NCBI RefSeq assembly: GCF_023284005.1
Contig: NZ_JAKIKS010000008.1
Coordinates: forward strand, 1-64,000
Origin: Shewanella surugensis
Lineage (GTDB): Bacteria; Pseudomonadota; Gammaproteobacteria; Enterobacterales; Shewanellaceae
Length of the DNA: 64,000 nt
Direction of reading: 5' to 3'
Within the stretch, counting starts at the first letter, position 1. The number at the start of each line of letters is the position of its first letter. The position numbers and the translations under genes were made by a program. The notes beneath the pieces are model-generated. The model worked only from the letters and a program-made list of their open reading frames with translations. It did no database searches and had not been told where the DNA came from. This document shows, piece by piece, positions 1 to 8,247 of this stretch.

Positions 1-233
1 AGTCAAACCGTTTGTGATTGGTCGTAAAAACTGGTTATTTAACCACAACCACCGTGGTGCAGAGGCGAGTGCTATGTTGTACAGCATCATAGAAACGGCG
101 AGAGCGAATGGCTTAACGCCGTTCGATTACATCGAACATTGCTTGGAACAGCTATCTCCCCCCAACTGTGATCTCAATAGTCTCTTACCTTGGCATGTTA
201 ATCTAAGCAAGGCGTAGTTCGCCGGACGCTCAC
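1..233 (+). mobile_element. Right end of an IS66-family insertion sequence
   Basis: Only the 3' end of the element lies in the window: the transposase tail followed directly by a probable terminal inverted repeat. The bases at about 214-233 (GTTCGCCGGACGCTCAC near the end), read from outside inward, begin GTGAGCGTCCGGCG, close to the GTAAGCG start usual for IS66-type ends. The left end and accessory orfs are outside the window, so whether the copy is complete is unknown. The exact boundary is inferred from the repeat-like sequence. Confidence 0.7.
2..217 (+). CDS. IS66-family transposase, C-terminal fragment
   Basis: The open frame runs in from the left edge. It begins VKPFVIGRKNWLF and continues through GAEASAMLYSIIETARANGL to LLPWH, the conserved tail of IS66 transposases (family signature: IGRKNWLF, A.ASA..YS.IETAK.NG). 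Only the last 72 codons are visible. In this family the protein carries out DDE transposition, but the catalytic residues lie upstream of the window. There is no sign of a frameshift in the visible part. The stop codon lies about 16 bases before the inferred element end, as is normal for IS66. Confidence 0.9.
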   Translation, partial: VKPFVIGRKNWLFNHNHRGAEASAMLYSIIETARANGLTPFDYIEHCLEQLSPPNCDLNSLLPWHVNLSKA

Positions 234-548
234 ATCTTAGTTGTTTCAGTTGGCAGTATTTATAGCAAGAAACCCCGCCCGAGCACTATCAAAAAAGGCC
301 ATTGTTATCAATTTGGGGGGGGGATAAGTTAATTTAGCGATTAGTATATGAATTTTTTACTGTTCCTCAATAAATTAAATTTATAGGCGTTACGGGCTAC
401 TTGGTTACACTAAAGTCGAGTGTGTTTTTTAGAAGTTTGTCATTAATCTGATAGCCAAATGCTGGCTGTTTTTGCAACAATCCCCACCGCAGAAACACAA
501 TGTTGAATCACTAGCAGATTTTAAATAAGGTTAATTGACAGGTGAAAC
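234..548. other. Intergenic, no gene seen
   Basis: About 315 bases between the IS66 end and the chaperone-like gene. It holds a run of nine G at about 315-323 and otherwise AT-rich sequence. No open frame with a ribosome binding site and no clear promoter was recognised. The G run could slip in replication, but no reading frame crosses it. Confidence 0.6.
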
Positions 549-1016
549 ATGATCGATTTGAGAGACAAGTGGCTAAAAGAGCTTAAGTTAAGTGGTACTG
601 ATCAGTTTTTCACGTTTGATGAAAAAGGGCTTTGTCAGTTGGCACTTAATGATGACATGCTAATCACACTTTTTAAACCTGAGATAGGTTATCAAGTCGT
701 CATTTTTGGCCAATATGTGGTGAGTGACTTATCTCAATCTATGATGCAAAATATGTTGATAGCGAATAGAAATAATGCGATTAAGGCTGCGCCTATTGTC
801 TCTCTTTCTGAAAATGCTAACGCTTTAGAAGTCCATCTTGTTTTAGGTCAGCAAGAGCTGAGACTTAAGCCAAGTATGAGTCTTGAAAAAGTCATTGATG
901 TACTTAAATATTGGCGAGAGCAAATTATTAATGAGGTGGGCACGCCACAGCGTCTTCAGCCAAATAAAAAAAATCAGAAACAACAATCTACACCGAATCA
1001 TATCCACTTCATTTAA
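549..1016 (+). CDS. Type III secretion chaperone-like protein (CesT/Tir-chaperone family)
   Basis: The 155-residue acidic protein follows the CesT/SycE chaperone plan. It has an amphipathic N-terminal helix (RDKWLKELKLSG), a strand pair FTFDEKGLCQLAL near residues 21-33, a strand YQVVIFGQYV, then helix MMQNMLIANRNN, strands ALEVHLVLGQQELRL and a C-terminal helix ending KYWREQI. Such proteins bind type III effectors in the cytoplasm before export. The fold assignment is from pattern, not from a search. No secretion apparatus gene is in the window and the IS66 end lies just upstream, so this may be a separated piece of a larger locus. The short basic and Gln-rich tail (PNKKNQKQQ) looks disordered. 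Confidence 0.6.
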   Translation: MIDLRDKWLKELKLSGTDQFFTFDEKGLCQLALNDDMLITLFKPEIGYQVVIFGQYVVSDLSQSMMQNMLIANRNNAIKAAPIVSLSENANALEVHLVLGQQELRLKPSMSLEKVIDVLKYWREQIINEVGTPQRLQPNKKNQKQQSTPNHIHFI

Positions 1017-1034
1017 GAGCGAGAGAATAGTATT

Positions 1035-1451
1035 ATGTCTAGTATGAGTTTTACGCCTGATTTAGGTCTTAATCCATCCGTTTCAGTTGCAGATTTCTAT
1101 ACTGAATTACAGATGCAAGTTAATGAGACTGTTATTAAGGGAATTTTAGAAAGTTTTGGTAAAGATAGTGTTTATCTTGAACAATTAAAGAAAGCTGAAA
1201 GCACAGAGAACACCCAAAAAAGTCAGCAATATTCATCTGCAGTACGGGGTTTACAGTCAGAAACATATAACTTCTTTACCGCGACAGATGTTACAGCAGA
1301 AAGTCCATTTAAGCCTAATTCGACTCAGTCTCAAGGACGAAAAGAATCAATGCCACGTGATGAGTTGCGTGCGAGATTGCAAGAGAGTCAAGATGTTAGC
1401 CTAGATCAACGTAATGAAGTGTCTAGCGTTCAACGGAACAATGAGCTGTAA
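1035..1451 (+). CDS. Small hypothetical protein, possible partner of the chaperone-like gene
   Basis: This 138-residue protein starts 18 bases after the chaperone-like gene and is probably cotranscribed; GAGAGAA precedes its ATG. It has no signal peptide or membrane segment. A predicted helical part (VADFYTELQMQVNETVIKGI) is followed by a polar, Ser/Gln/Asn-rich region that looks disordered, ending in RNNEL. I do not recognise a family. Position after a CesT-like chaperone and the disordered composition fit a secreted substrate or a regulator of a type III system, but this is inference only. Confidence 0.5.
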   Translation: MSSMSFTPDLGLNPSVSVADFYTELQMQVNETVIKGILESFGKDSVYLEQLKKAESTENTQKSQQYSSAVRGLQSETYNFFTATDVTAESPFKPNSTQSQGRKESMPRDELRARLQESQDVSLDQRNEVSSVQRNNEL

Positions 1452-1487
1452 CTGATTTTTAAGATGCGCCACTTTTTCTAATGTACC

Positions 1488-1514
1488 TGATATAATCCTC
1501 CTTTTTTGGAAGGA
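1488..1514 (+). promoter_or_regulatory. Extended -10 promoter and ribosome binding site for the methyltransferase gene
   Basis: TGATATAAT at 1488-1496 is a perfect extended -10 (TGnTATAAT); no good -35 is visible, as is usual for this class. Transcription would begin near 1503, only a few bases before GGAAGGA at 1508-1514, which sits six bases before the GTG at 1521. This placement decides for the GTG over the TTG at 1506. Confidence 0.65.
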
Positions 1515-1520
1515 TTGAGT

Positions 1521-2069
1521 GTGATTGAAGTGGCATGCTTGAGCTTAACCTTATTGATAGGCATTAGCATCATAGTGTCTACCTTACGTACCGGTATTTC
1601 GCCGATGCCGAGCTCGGCTAAAGTGCGCCGTGAAATGGTTGCACACATTAATGCCGATATCAATGTATCCCATATTGCCGATTTAGGTTCAGGCTGGGGG
1701 CATTTAGCGATAACCCTTGCTAAGGCTTACCCTGAGGTTAAGGTGACGGGATTCGAAGTGTCTTTTTTTCCTTGGCTGGTTTCTGTATTGTGGGTCAAGC
1801 TGACTCATTTAGAGAACGTAACGTTTAGGCGGACGAATTTTCTCGTCACTGATTTAGCACCCTATCAAATTTATTGTTGTTACTTGTTTCCTGCGGGCAT
1901 GCAAAAACTCTCACACAAGCTCCAACAGCAAAAGTTAAACCAGCAAAATATTGCGTCAAGTCCACGCCAACTGGTTAGCAATACCTTTGCCTTGCCTGAT
2001 CATCAGCCAACGAATATGACGGTGGTTGCCGATCTGTATCGCACTAAAATATATCGCTACGATGTGTAA
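1521..2069 (+). CDS. FAM173/ATPSCKMT-like class I SAM-dependent methyltransferase, membrane-anchored
   Basis: The 182-residue protein has an N-terminal hydrophobic segment (about residues 3-22), a PMPSS turn (28-32) and the SAM-binding motif I DLGSGWG (54-60). An acidic residue at the end of strand two lies in GFEVS. The arrangement of an N-terminal anchor, a Pro-rich turn before motif I, YLFPAGMQKL and a final FALPDHQP segment matches the FAM173 family, whose eukaryotic members methylate lysines of mitochondrial proteins such as ATP synthase c-subunit. The bacterial substrate is unknown. The start is GTG, chosen from the strong GGAAGGA. It is preceded by its own promoter, so it is probably a single-gene unit. 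Confidence 0.7.
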   Translation: MIEVACLSLTLLIGISIIVSTLRTGISPMPSSAKVRREMVAHINADINVSHIADLGSGWGHLAITLAKAYPEVKVTGFEVSFFPWLVSVLWVKLTHLENVTFRRTNFLVTDLAPYQIYCCYLFPAGMQKLSHKLQQQKLNQQNIASSPRQLVSNTFALPDHQPTNMTVVADLYRTKIYRYDV

Positions 2070-2182
2070 TATGAGTTGATTATTTTATTGCAAATTATTG
2101 CGAAAGTTGAGCGGGCTCAAGCCTGAAAATGACAGCTTGAGCTGATCATGAAAAGCGTTTGAGCCAACTTAAAAGTAGCAGC

Positions 2183-2794
2183 TTAAGATTTAGCAAAAGC
2201 GCTGAGTACCACTTGGGCCACTCGGTGTAGCTCTTTATTGCTGACGCCATTGGTCGCTTGTACCGCCATACCTTGTAATACGGTGACGAGATATTTTGCC
2301 AATACTTCAGGATCGGTATCCTCTTTTAAATCACCTTCTTCGCGAGCGCGTATAAAACGTTGGCAAAGTTTTTCCTCATTTTCACGGCGTCGATTAATCA
2401 AGGCTTCTTTGACACTCGTACCAGACTCGCTGCACGCTAAGGCGCTTTGCACGATAATACATCCCTGAGGATGTTCAGTGTTAGTCAGGTTTTCCGCTGC
2501 GCCTTCGAGCATAAATAAGGCGACGTTATAAGCCGTTTTTTGTTCCAGTGCCGGTAAAAAATAACCACAAGGACGCTGCTCATAAAGATCGATGGCTTTT
2601 AAAAAGAGTTGCTCTTTATTGCCAAAGGCTGAATACAAGCTGGGTTTATTAATCCCCATTGCTTGAGTTAAATCCGTTAAAGAGGTGCCTTCGTACCCTT
2701 TACGCCAAAAAACATCCAATGCTTTTTCTAACGCTTGCTCTAAATCAAAGGTGCGAGGACGACCTACTGATGAGCCATTACACATTGGTGACAT
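2183..2794 (-). CDS. TetR/AcrR-family repressor, divergent from the RND efflux operon
   Basis: The 203-residue protein has an N-terminal TetR helix-turn-helix (residues about 12-60: RTFDLEQALEKALDVFWRKG, TSLTDLTQAMGINKPSLYSAFGNKEQLF) and an all-helical ligand domain. The start ATG has GAGGAA about six bases upstream. It is transcribed away from the efflux genes at 3069, the usual arrangement for a local repressor of an RND pump. Two TACC-N4-GGTA palindromes in the intergenic region are the likely operators. The inducing ligand cannot be read from the sequence. Confidence 0.88.
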   Translation of the reverse strand: MSPMCNGSSVGRPRTFDLEQALEKALDVFWRKGYEGTSLTDLTQAMGINKPSLYSAFGNKEQLFLKAIDLYEQRPCGYFLPALEQKTAYNVALFMLEGAAENLTNTEHPQGCIIVQSALACSESGTSVKEALINRRRENEEKLCQRFIRAREEGDLKEDTDPEVLAKYLVTVLQGMAVQATNGVSNKELHRVAQVVLSAFAKS

Positions 2795-2939
2795 GTTGTA
2801 TTCCTCTTTTTTGGGTACATAAAGCGCATTGACTGTTGTTCATCTCCTTTAATATACGGTCATTGCATAGTAATTGGCCCGATTGTCCATTATCTTTTGG
2901 CTATTTTGCCTACTCTATCACATTAAAAAAATATTTTCA

Positions 2940-3001
2940 TACCAAGCGGTACAAAAAAAGATTGACAGAGATGAAAAAATCTTTATATTTACCGATCGGT
3001 A
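2940..3001 (+). promoter_or_regulatory. Promoter of the efflux operon with two TetR-type operators
   Basis: TTGACA at 2962-2967 and TATATT at 2984-2989 with a 16-base spacer form a good sigma-70 promoter. A perfect 12-base palindrome, TACCGATCGGTA, lies at 2990-3001, directly on the start region. A second copy with the same outer bases, TACCAAGCGGTA, lies at 2940-2951, upstream of the -35. Their centres are exactly 50 bp apart, so dimers would bind on the same face of the helix and enclose the promoter. Binding by the adjacent TetR protein is inferred. Confidence 0.75.
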
Positions 3002-3068
3002 CATAAACATATTATTCACCCATGAATAATCTCAGTTCAGGGTGAGAAGATAAATTAGGGGCATTGTC

Positions 3069-4316
3069 ATGAGTAAACAATACACTATGAGACTTTTAAT
3101 TTTGAGCAGCCTTACCGCCTTAGTGTTAACAGCTTGTGGTGGTTCTGAAGAGTCAACAGCAGCAGCCACGGCTAGACCTGCACCCACCGTCGATGTGGCC
3201 AATGTCGTGTCGCAGCGTATTACCGAATGGGATCAATTTACGGGGCGATTGCAAGCGCCGCAAACGGTTCAGCTGATGCCGAGAGTGTCAGGCTATCTCC
3301 AACAGGTCAATTTCAAAGAAGGCGCTTTGGTTAATGAAGGCGATTTATTATTCCAAATCGATGCCGCCCCATTTCAAACCGAAGTATTGCGCTTAAAAGC
3401 ACAATTGCAAAGCAGTCAAGCGGCGCAAACATTAGCCAATAGCGAATATACTAGAGCCGAAAAACTACATAAAAAACAAGCGATTTCAGAAGAAATGTTA
3501 GAGACGCGTTTTGCGAATAAGCATCAGGCAGCAGCGAGTGTGGCTTCACAACAAGCAGCATTAACCCGCGCCGAACTTGAGCTTGCCTATACCCAAATTA
3601 AAGCGCCTATTACGGGACGTGTGTCTTATGCGCAAGTGACAGCGGGTAACTATGTTACAGCAGGAAAAACTGAGCTGACTCGATTAGTGTCCACTGAGAA
3701 AATGTATGCTTATTTTGATGTCGATGAGCAAAGTTATTTGGGTTATACCCAGTTAATGAATAAGGCGCGTTTAAACGGCGAACAAAATCAGGGCAGCCAA
3801 GTGTATATGGCGCTAACGAATGATAAAGATTATCACTATTTGGGACATATCGATTTTGTTGATAATGCGATAAACCCACGTACTGGGACCATTCGACTTC
3901 GCGCGACTTTTAGTAATGACAGTCAACGTTTATTACCTGGATTGTTTGCCCGTATCAAGTTGATGAGTGGTGATGCTTATCAAGGTATTTTAATTGATGA
4001 AAAAGCCATTGGCACAGATTTGAATAATAAATTTGTACTCGTCGTCAATGATGAGCAGACATTAGAATATCGTTCCGTGTTATTAGGTGAAAAAATCAAT
4101 GGCCTTCGTATTGTCACCAGTGGCTTAAAAGCGAGTGATGAAATCGTGGTGAATGGCTTGCAGCGTGTTCGTCCGAGTATGCAAGTGACGCCTAATAAAG
4201 TGGCAATGGCAACAGCGGCGCAGCTGACGCAATTACAGCGTGAGCAACAAACATTTGATGATAACGCCGAAGCGCCATTAACGGTCAATACGGCTTCACA
4301 GCAAAATCGCGGATAA
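3069..4316 (+). CDS. RND efflux membrane fusion protein (AcrA/MexE type lipoprotein)
   Basis: This 415-residue periplasmic adaptor carries a lipoprotein signal with lipobox LTAC (Cys23). It has the family layout: lipoyl-like half motifs near VSGYLQQVNFKEGALVNEGD, a central helical hairpin (about 100-165) and the return half motif IKAPITGRVSYAQVTAGNYV, followed by beta-barrel and membrane-proximal domains (GTIRLRATF, LPGLFARIKL). It links the inner-membrane pump encoded 12 bases downstream to an outer-membrane channel. No channel gene is present, so a TolC-like protein encoded elsewhere is probably used. Confidence 0.92.
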   Translation: MSKQYTMRLLILSSLTALVLTACGGSEESTAAATARPAPTVDVANVVSQRITEWDQFTGRLQAPQTVQLMPRVSGYLQQVNFKEGALVNEGDLLFQIDAAPFQTEVLRLKAQLQSSQAAQTLANSEYTRAEKLHKKQAISEEMLETRFANKHQAAASVASQQAALTRAELELAYTQIKAPITGRVSYAQVTAGNYVTAGKTELTRLVSTEKMYAYFDVDEQSYLGYTQLMNKARLNGEQNQGSQVYMALTNDKDYHYLGHIDFVDNAINPRTGTIRLRATFSNDSQRLLPGLFARIKLMSGDAYQGILIDEKAIGTDLNNKFVLVVNDEQTLEYRSVLLGEKINGLRIVTSGLKASDEIVVNGLQRVRPSMQVTPNKVAMATAAQLTQLQREQQTFDDNAEAPLTVNTASQQNRG

Positions 4317-4328
4317 AGGAGCGGTTAG

Positions 4329-7300
4329 ATGTTTTCGCAATTTTTTATTAAAAGGCCGATATTTGCGGCCGTGATCTCGATGATTTTTGTGATCACAGGG
4401 ATGATTGCTGTATGGCAATTGCCGATCACTGAATACCCAGAAGTGGTACCGCCAACGGTCGTCGTGACCGCTAATTACCCCGGCGCTAATCCTAAAGTGA
4501 TTGCCGATACAGTGGCATCGCCTCTAGAGCAAGAAATTAATGGCGTAGAAGATATGTTGTATATGTCTTCTCAGGCGACCTCAGATGGTCGCATGACATT
4601 AACCATTACTTTTGCCATTGGTACCGACGTTGACAGAGCACAAACGCAAGTACAAAGCCGAGTGGATAGAGCGAAACCTCGCTTACCACAAGAAGTGCAA
4701 CGTCTGGGGATCATTACTGAAAAGTCATCACCCGATCTGACCATGGTGGTGCATTTAACGTCACCGGATGATCGTTATGACATGCTGTATTTGTCAAACT
4801 ACGCCGCGTTAAATGTGAAAGATGAGCTGGCCCGTATTGAAGGTGTGGGTGCGGTGCGTTTGTTTGGCGCCGGTGAATACAGTTTACGTATTTGGTTAGA
4901 TCCCAATAAAGTATCGGCACTGGGCATGTCACCCCTGCAAATTATTGATGCTGTACGTGAGCAAAATCAGCAAGCCGCAGCAGGAAGCCTCGGCTCTCAG
5001 CCCAGTGGCGATGCAGATTTCCAATTACTGATTAATGTCAAAGGGCGTTTAACCACCGTTGAAGAATTTGAAGATATTATTATTCAAGTGGGCCAACAAG
5101 GTGAAGTCACCCGTTTAAAAGATGTTGCCAGAGTCGAACTGGGCGCCTCTAGTTATTCATTACGTTCATTATTGGATAATAAAGATGCCGTGGCTATCCC
5201 CATCTTTCAGGCCTCGGGCTCTAATGCGATTCAAATATCAGATGATGTTCGCACTAGAATGGCAGAATTATCTAAAAACTTCCCCGAAGGTTTAAGCTAT
5301 TCGATTGTTTACGATCCGACGGTGTTTGTACGTGATTCGATTAAGGCTGTGGTGAAAACCTTATTAGAAGCGGTATTGCTGGTGGTATTGGTGGTGGTGC
5401 TGTTTTTACAAACATGGCGCGCATCGATTATTCCATTGGTTGCGGTACCTGTGTCGTTAATTGGTACCTTTACCTTCATGTATTTATTGGGCTTTTCGCT
5501 CAATGCACTCTCATTGTTTGGACTGGTGTTGGCCATAGGTATTGTGGTCGATGATGCCATTGTGGTGGTGGAAAACGTCGAGCGTAATATAGCTGAGGGT
5601 TTATCGCCTATCGCCGCGACACAAAAAGCCATGAAAGAAGTGACGGGCCCCATTGTGGCAACCACGTTAGTGTTGGCCGCAGTTTTCATCCCCACCGCCT
5701 TTATGTCTGGTTTAACCGGGCAGTTTTATAAACAATTTGCCTTAACCATTACCATTTCGACCTTTATTTCTGCCATTAACTCATTGACCCTCAGTCCTGC
5801 ATTGGCAGCCTTGTTATTAAAAGGCCGTAATGACAAGAAGGATGTGCTCACTCGGGGCATGGATAAAGTGTTTGGCGCTTGGTTATTTAGGCCTTTTAAT
5901 CGCTTGTTTAATCGCGCGTCTAATGGCTATGTTTGGTTAGTCAAAAAAGTCATCCGCTTAGGGGCTATTTTCGGTGTGCTGTATATTGGTTTAGTGGGAT
6001 TAACCGGATTACAGTTTAATTCTACGCCCACAGGCTATGTACCAGGGCAAGATAAACAGTATTTGATTGCGTTTGCCCAGCTGCCTGACGCTGCTTCATT
6101 GGATAGAACCGAAGCCGTGATTAAAGAAATGTCACGCATTGCCATGGCCCATCCTGGTGTCGATCACTCGGTGGCCTTTCCTGGACTGAGCATTAATGGT
6201 TTCACCAATAGCCCCAATAGCGGCATTGTGTTTACGCCATTAACAGATTTTTCTGACCGCACCGATCCCAGCATGTCGGCGAATGCGATTGCGGCCGATT
6301 TAAATCGACAATTTGCCGGTATTCAAGATGCCTTCATTGCCATATTCCCGCCTCCACCTGTACAAGGTTTAGGCACCATAGGCGGCTTTAGATTACAAAT
6401 TGAAGACAGAGCAAATCTGGGTTATGAAGAGTTGTATAAAGTCACCATGCAGGTCATGCAAAAAGCGTGGGCGACGCCAGAATTAACCGGTGTTTTTTCC
6501 AGTTACCAAGTGAATGTGCCGCAGTTAGACTTGGATCTCGATCGCACCAAAGCGAAACAACAAGGGGTATCGTTAGATGAAGTGTTCCAAACCTTGCAGG
6601 CTTACATGGGCTCAACCTATGTTAATGACTTCAATCAGTTTGGTCGCACTTATCAGGTCAATATTCAGGCTGATGAGGCCTTCCGTCAAAGCCCTGAGCA
6701 AATCAGTCAATTGAAAGTGCGCAACAATCAAGGCGACATGGTGCCACTGGGTTCATTTATCAATGTGACCAATATTGCTGGTCCCGATCGTGTCATGCAC
6801 TATAACGGTTTTACCACCGCTGAGCTCAACGGCGGCCCAGCCCCTGGATACAGTTCGGGTGAGGCCCAGGCGGCCATTGAAAAAATCTTAGCGGAAACGT
6901 TACCTAACGGGATGAGTTATGAATGGACCGAGCTGACCTATCAGCAGATCTTAGCGGGCAATACTGGGATGCTGGTTTTTCCATTAGTGATCTTATTGAT
7001 ATTTATGGTGTTGGCGGCTCAATATGAAAGTCTGACTTTACCGTTAGCCATTATTTTAATCATTCCAATGACCTTACTATCGGCGATAAGTGGCGTATTG
7101 CTCTATGGCGGTGATAATAATATTTTCACCCAAATAGGCTTGATTGTGCTGGTGGGACTGGCGACTAAAAATGCCATCTTGATTGTTGAGTTTGCAAAAG
7201 AAAAGCAAGATGAAGGTTTGCCTGCCATGGAGGCGATTTTAGAAGCAGCGCGGTTACGATTACGGCCTATTTTAATGACCTCTATTGCTTTTATCATGGG

Positions 7301-7490
7301 GGTGGTACCGATGGTGTTCTCAACGGGTGCGGGTGCTGAAATGCGTCAAGCGATTGGGGTAGCCGTGTTTGCTGGCATGATCGGTGTGACCGTGTTTGGT
7401 CTGTTACTGACACCATTATTTTACTTCTTCTTAGCAAGACGAGGCGAACGAGCTGCTGAAAAAATCACTCAGTCAGCGGTGAGTTGTTAA
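4329..7490 (+). CDS. RND multidrug efflux transporter, HAE1 family (AcrB/MexF type)
   Basis: The 1053-residue inner-membrane pump has twelve predicted membrane helices and two large periplasmic loops. The N-terminus FIKRPIFAAVISMIFVITG and the proton-relay segment GIVVDDAIVVVENVERN (Asp pair near residue 405) are diagnostic, as is the second-half GLATKNAILIVEFAKE. It exports hydrophobic or amphiphilic compounds by proton antiport as a trimer with the adaptor. AAAGGAG precedes the start by seven bases. Length is normal and no lesion was seen. The operon ends at a clear terminator. Confidence 0.95.
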   Translation: MFSQFFIKRPIFAAVISMIFVITGMIAVWQLPITEYPEVVPPTVVVTANYPGANPKVIADTVASPLEQEINGVEDMLYMSSQATSDGRMTLTITFAIGTDVDRAQTQVQSRVDRAKPRLPQEVQRLGIITEKSSPDLTMVVHLTSPDDRYDMLYLSNYAALNVKDELARIEGVGAVRLFGAGEYSLRIWLDPNKVSALGMSPLQIIDAVREQNQQAAAGSLGSQPSGDADFQLLINVKGRLTTVEEFEDIIIQVGQQGEVTRLKDVARVELGASSYSLRSLLDNKDAVAIPIFQASGSNAIQISDDVRTRMAELSKNFPEGLSYSIVYDPTVFVRDSIKAVVKTLLEAVLLVVLVVVLFLQTWRASIIPLVAVPVSLIGTFTFMYLLGFSLNALSLFGLVLAIGIVVDDAIVVVENVERNIAEGLSPIAATQKAMKEVTGPIVATTLVLAAVFIPTAFMSGLTGQFYKQFALTITISTFISAINSLTLSPALAALLLKGRNDKKDVLTRGMDKVFGAWLFRPFNRLFNRASNGYVWLVKKVIRLGAIFGVLYIGLVGLTGLQFNSTPTGYVPGQDKQYLIAFAQLPDAASLDRTEAVIKEMSRIAMAHPGVDHSVAFPGLSINGFTNSPNSGIVFTPLTDFSDRTDPSMSANAIAADLNRQFAGIQDAFIAIFPPPPVQGLGTIGGFRLQIEDRANLGYEELYKVTMQVMQKAWATPELTGVFSSYQVNVPQLDLDLDRTKAKQQGVSLDEVFQTLQAYMGSTYVNDFNQFGRTYQVNIQADEAFRQSPEQISQLKVRNNQGDMVPLGSFINVTNIAGPDRVMHYNGFTTAELNGGPAPGYSSGEAQAAIEKILAETLPNGMSYEWTELTYQQILAGNTGMLVFPLVILLIFMVLAAQYESLTLPLAIILIIPMTLLSAISGVLLYGGDNNIFTQIGLIVLVGLATKNAILIVEFAKEKQDEGLPAMEAILEAARLRLRPILMTSIAFIMGVVPMVFSTGAGAEMRQAIGVAVFAGMIGVTVFGLLLTPLFYFFLARRGERAAEKITQSAVSC

Positions 7491-7542
7491 GATAATAACT
7501 TTTTATTCGAGTTGATAATGGAATATAGTCAACTAAGTCATT

Positions 7543-7573
7543 AAAAAATGCGTCTTTTATAGGCGCATTTTTT
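7543..7573 (+). terminator. Rho-independent terminator of the efflux operon
   Basis: AAAAAATGCG (7543-7552) pairs with CGCATTTTTT (7564-7573) around an 11-base loop. The A-tract and T-tract make it usable on both strands. It stands about 50 bases after the pump stop codon. Confidence 0.85.
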
Positions 7574-7786
7574 ATGGGTGCTTTGTGTGTGAATGATAAC
7601 CATAAATACATCTTTTATTTAAGGCGGTCTCTTTTGTGGTTGAATGAGTTAACAGGGGATAACATAATAGTGTGATGACAGAATTTTATTCTGTTTTCCA
7701 CTTTGTGGACACCGGTTTATTCTACTATTCTCTGCTAAGAGAAATGATAAGCATCAGCTGGTTTATAGATAGCAAAGGAGCACACT

Positions 7787-8104
7787 ATGTATGTACCCGA
7801 TATTGATAAAGTAAAAGATAAAATGACTGAATTAGAGGCTACAGGGGTGATTGCTCAATGGGAATTACCTTATGAAAATTTATTAACCAGGTTATCTGCT
7901 GCTATCTTTTTTGCTGAGGTCTCCGATGACAGTCAATTAGAAGCGCTATCCAGTGATTTTTCTGAGTATGAGCATTTTTTAGTCCAGACCAATGTGAAAA
8001 AAGAAGATGCTCATACTTTGTCACGAATGAGCTATCGAATGACCTTTAGCCAAGAAGAAATTGAACGTTATCAAGAAAACTGCTCTTCTCAAAATGATAA
8101 GTGA
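7787..8104 (+). CDS. Hypothetical acidic 105-residue protein
   Basis: A good AAAGGAG sits six bases before the ATG, and codon use resembles the neighbours, so the gene is probably real. The product is small, soluble, acidic and mostly helical (e.g. KVKDKMTELEATG, SQEEIERYQEN), without a signal peptide, membrane segment or metal motif. I do not recognise a family. It stands alone between the efflux terminator and the convergent HNH gene. Confidence 0.6.
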   Translation: MYVPDIDKVKDKMTELEATGVIAQWELPYENLLTRLSAAIFFAEVSDDSQLEALSSDFSEYEHFLVQTNVKKEDAHTLSRMSYRMTFSQEEIERYQENCSSQNDK

Positions 8105-8247
8105 GTGATAGTGATACTAGGCAGCACTTGTGGTTATTTGGTATTGCGTGATGGCTTATTAAGGCTCAATGACAACATTTCATCAGTCTTGCCTGCTATA
8201 ACGAAACCACAAATGGCTGCGACATCATCAGTAACGATCAATCGATC

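Noticed and set aside
315..323. G9 run as a phase-variable switch
   Set aside because: No gene or promoter spacer crosses it. The same holds for the G8 run near 9443-9450, which lies outside genes.
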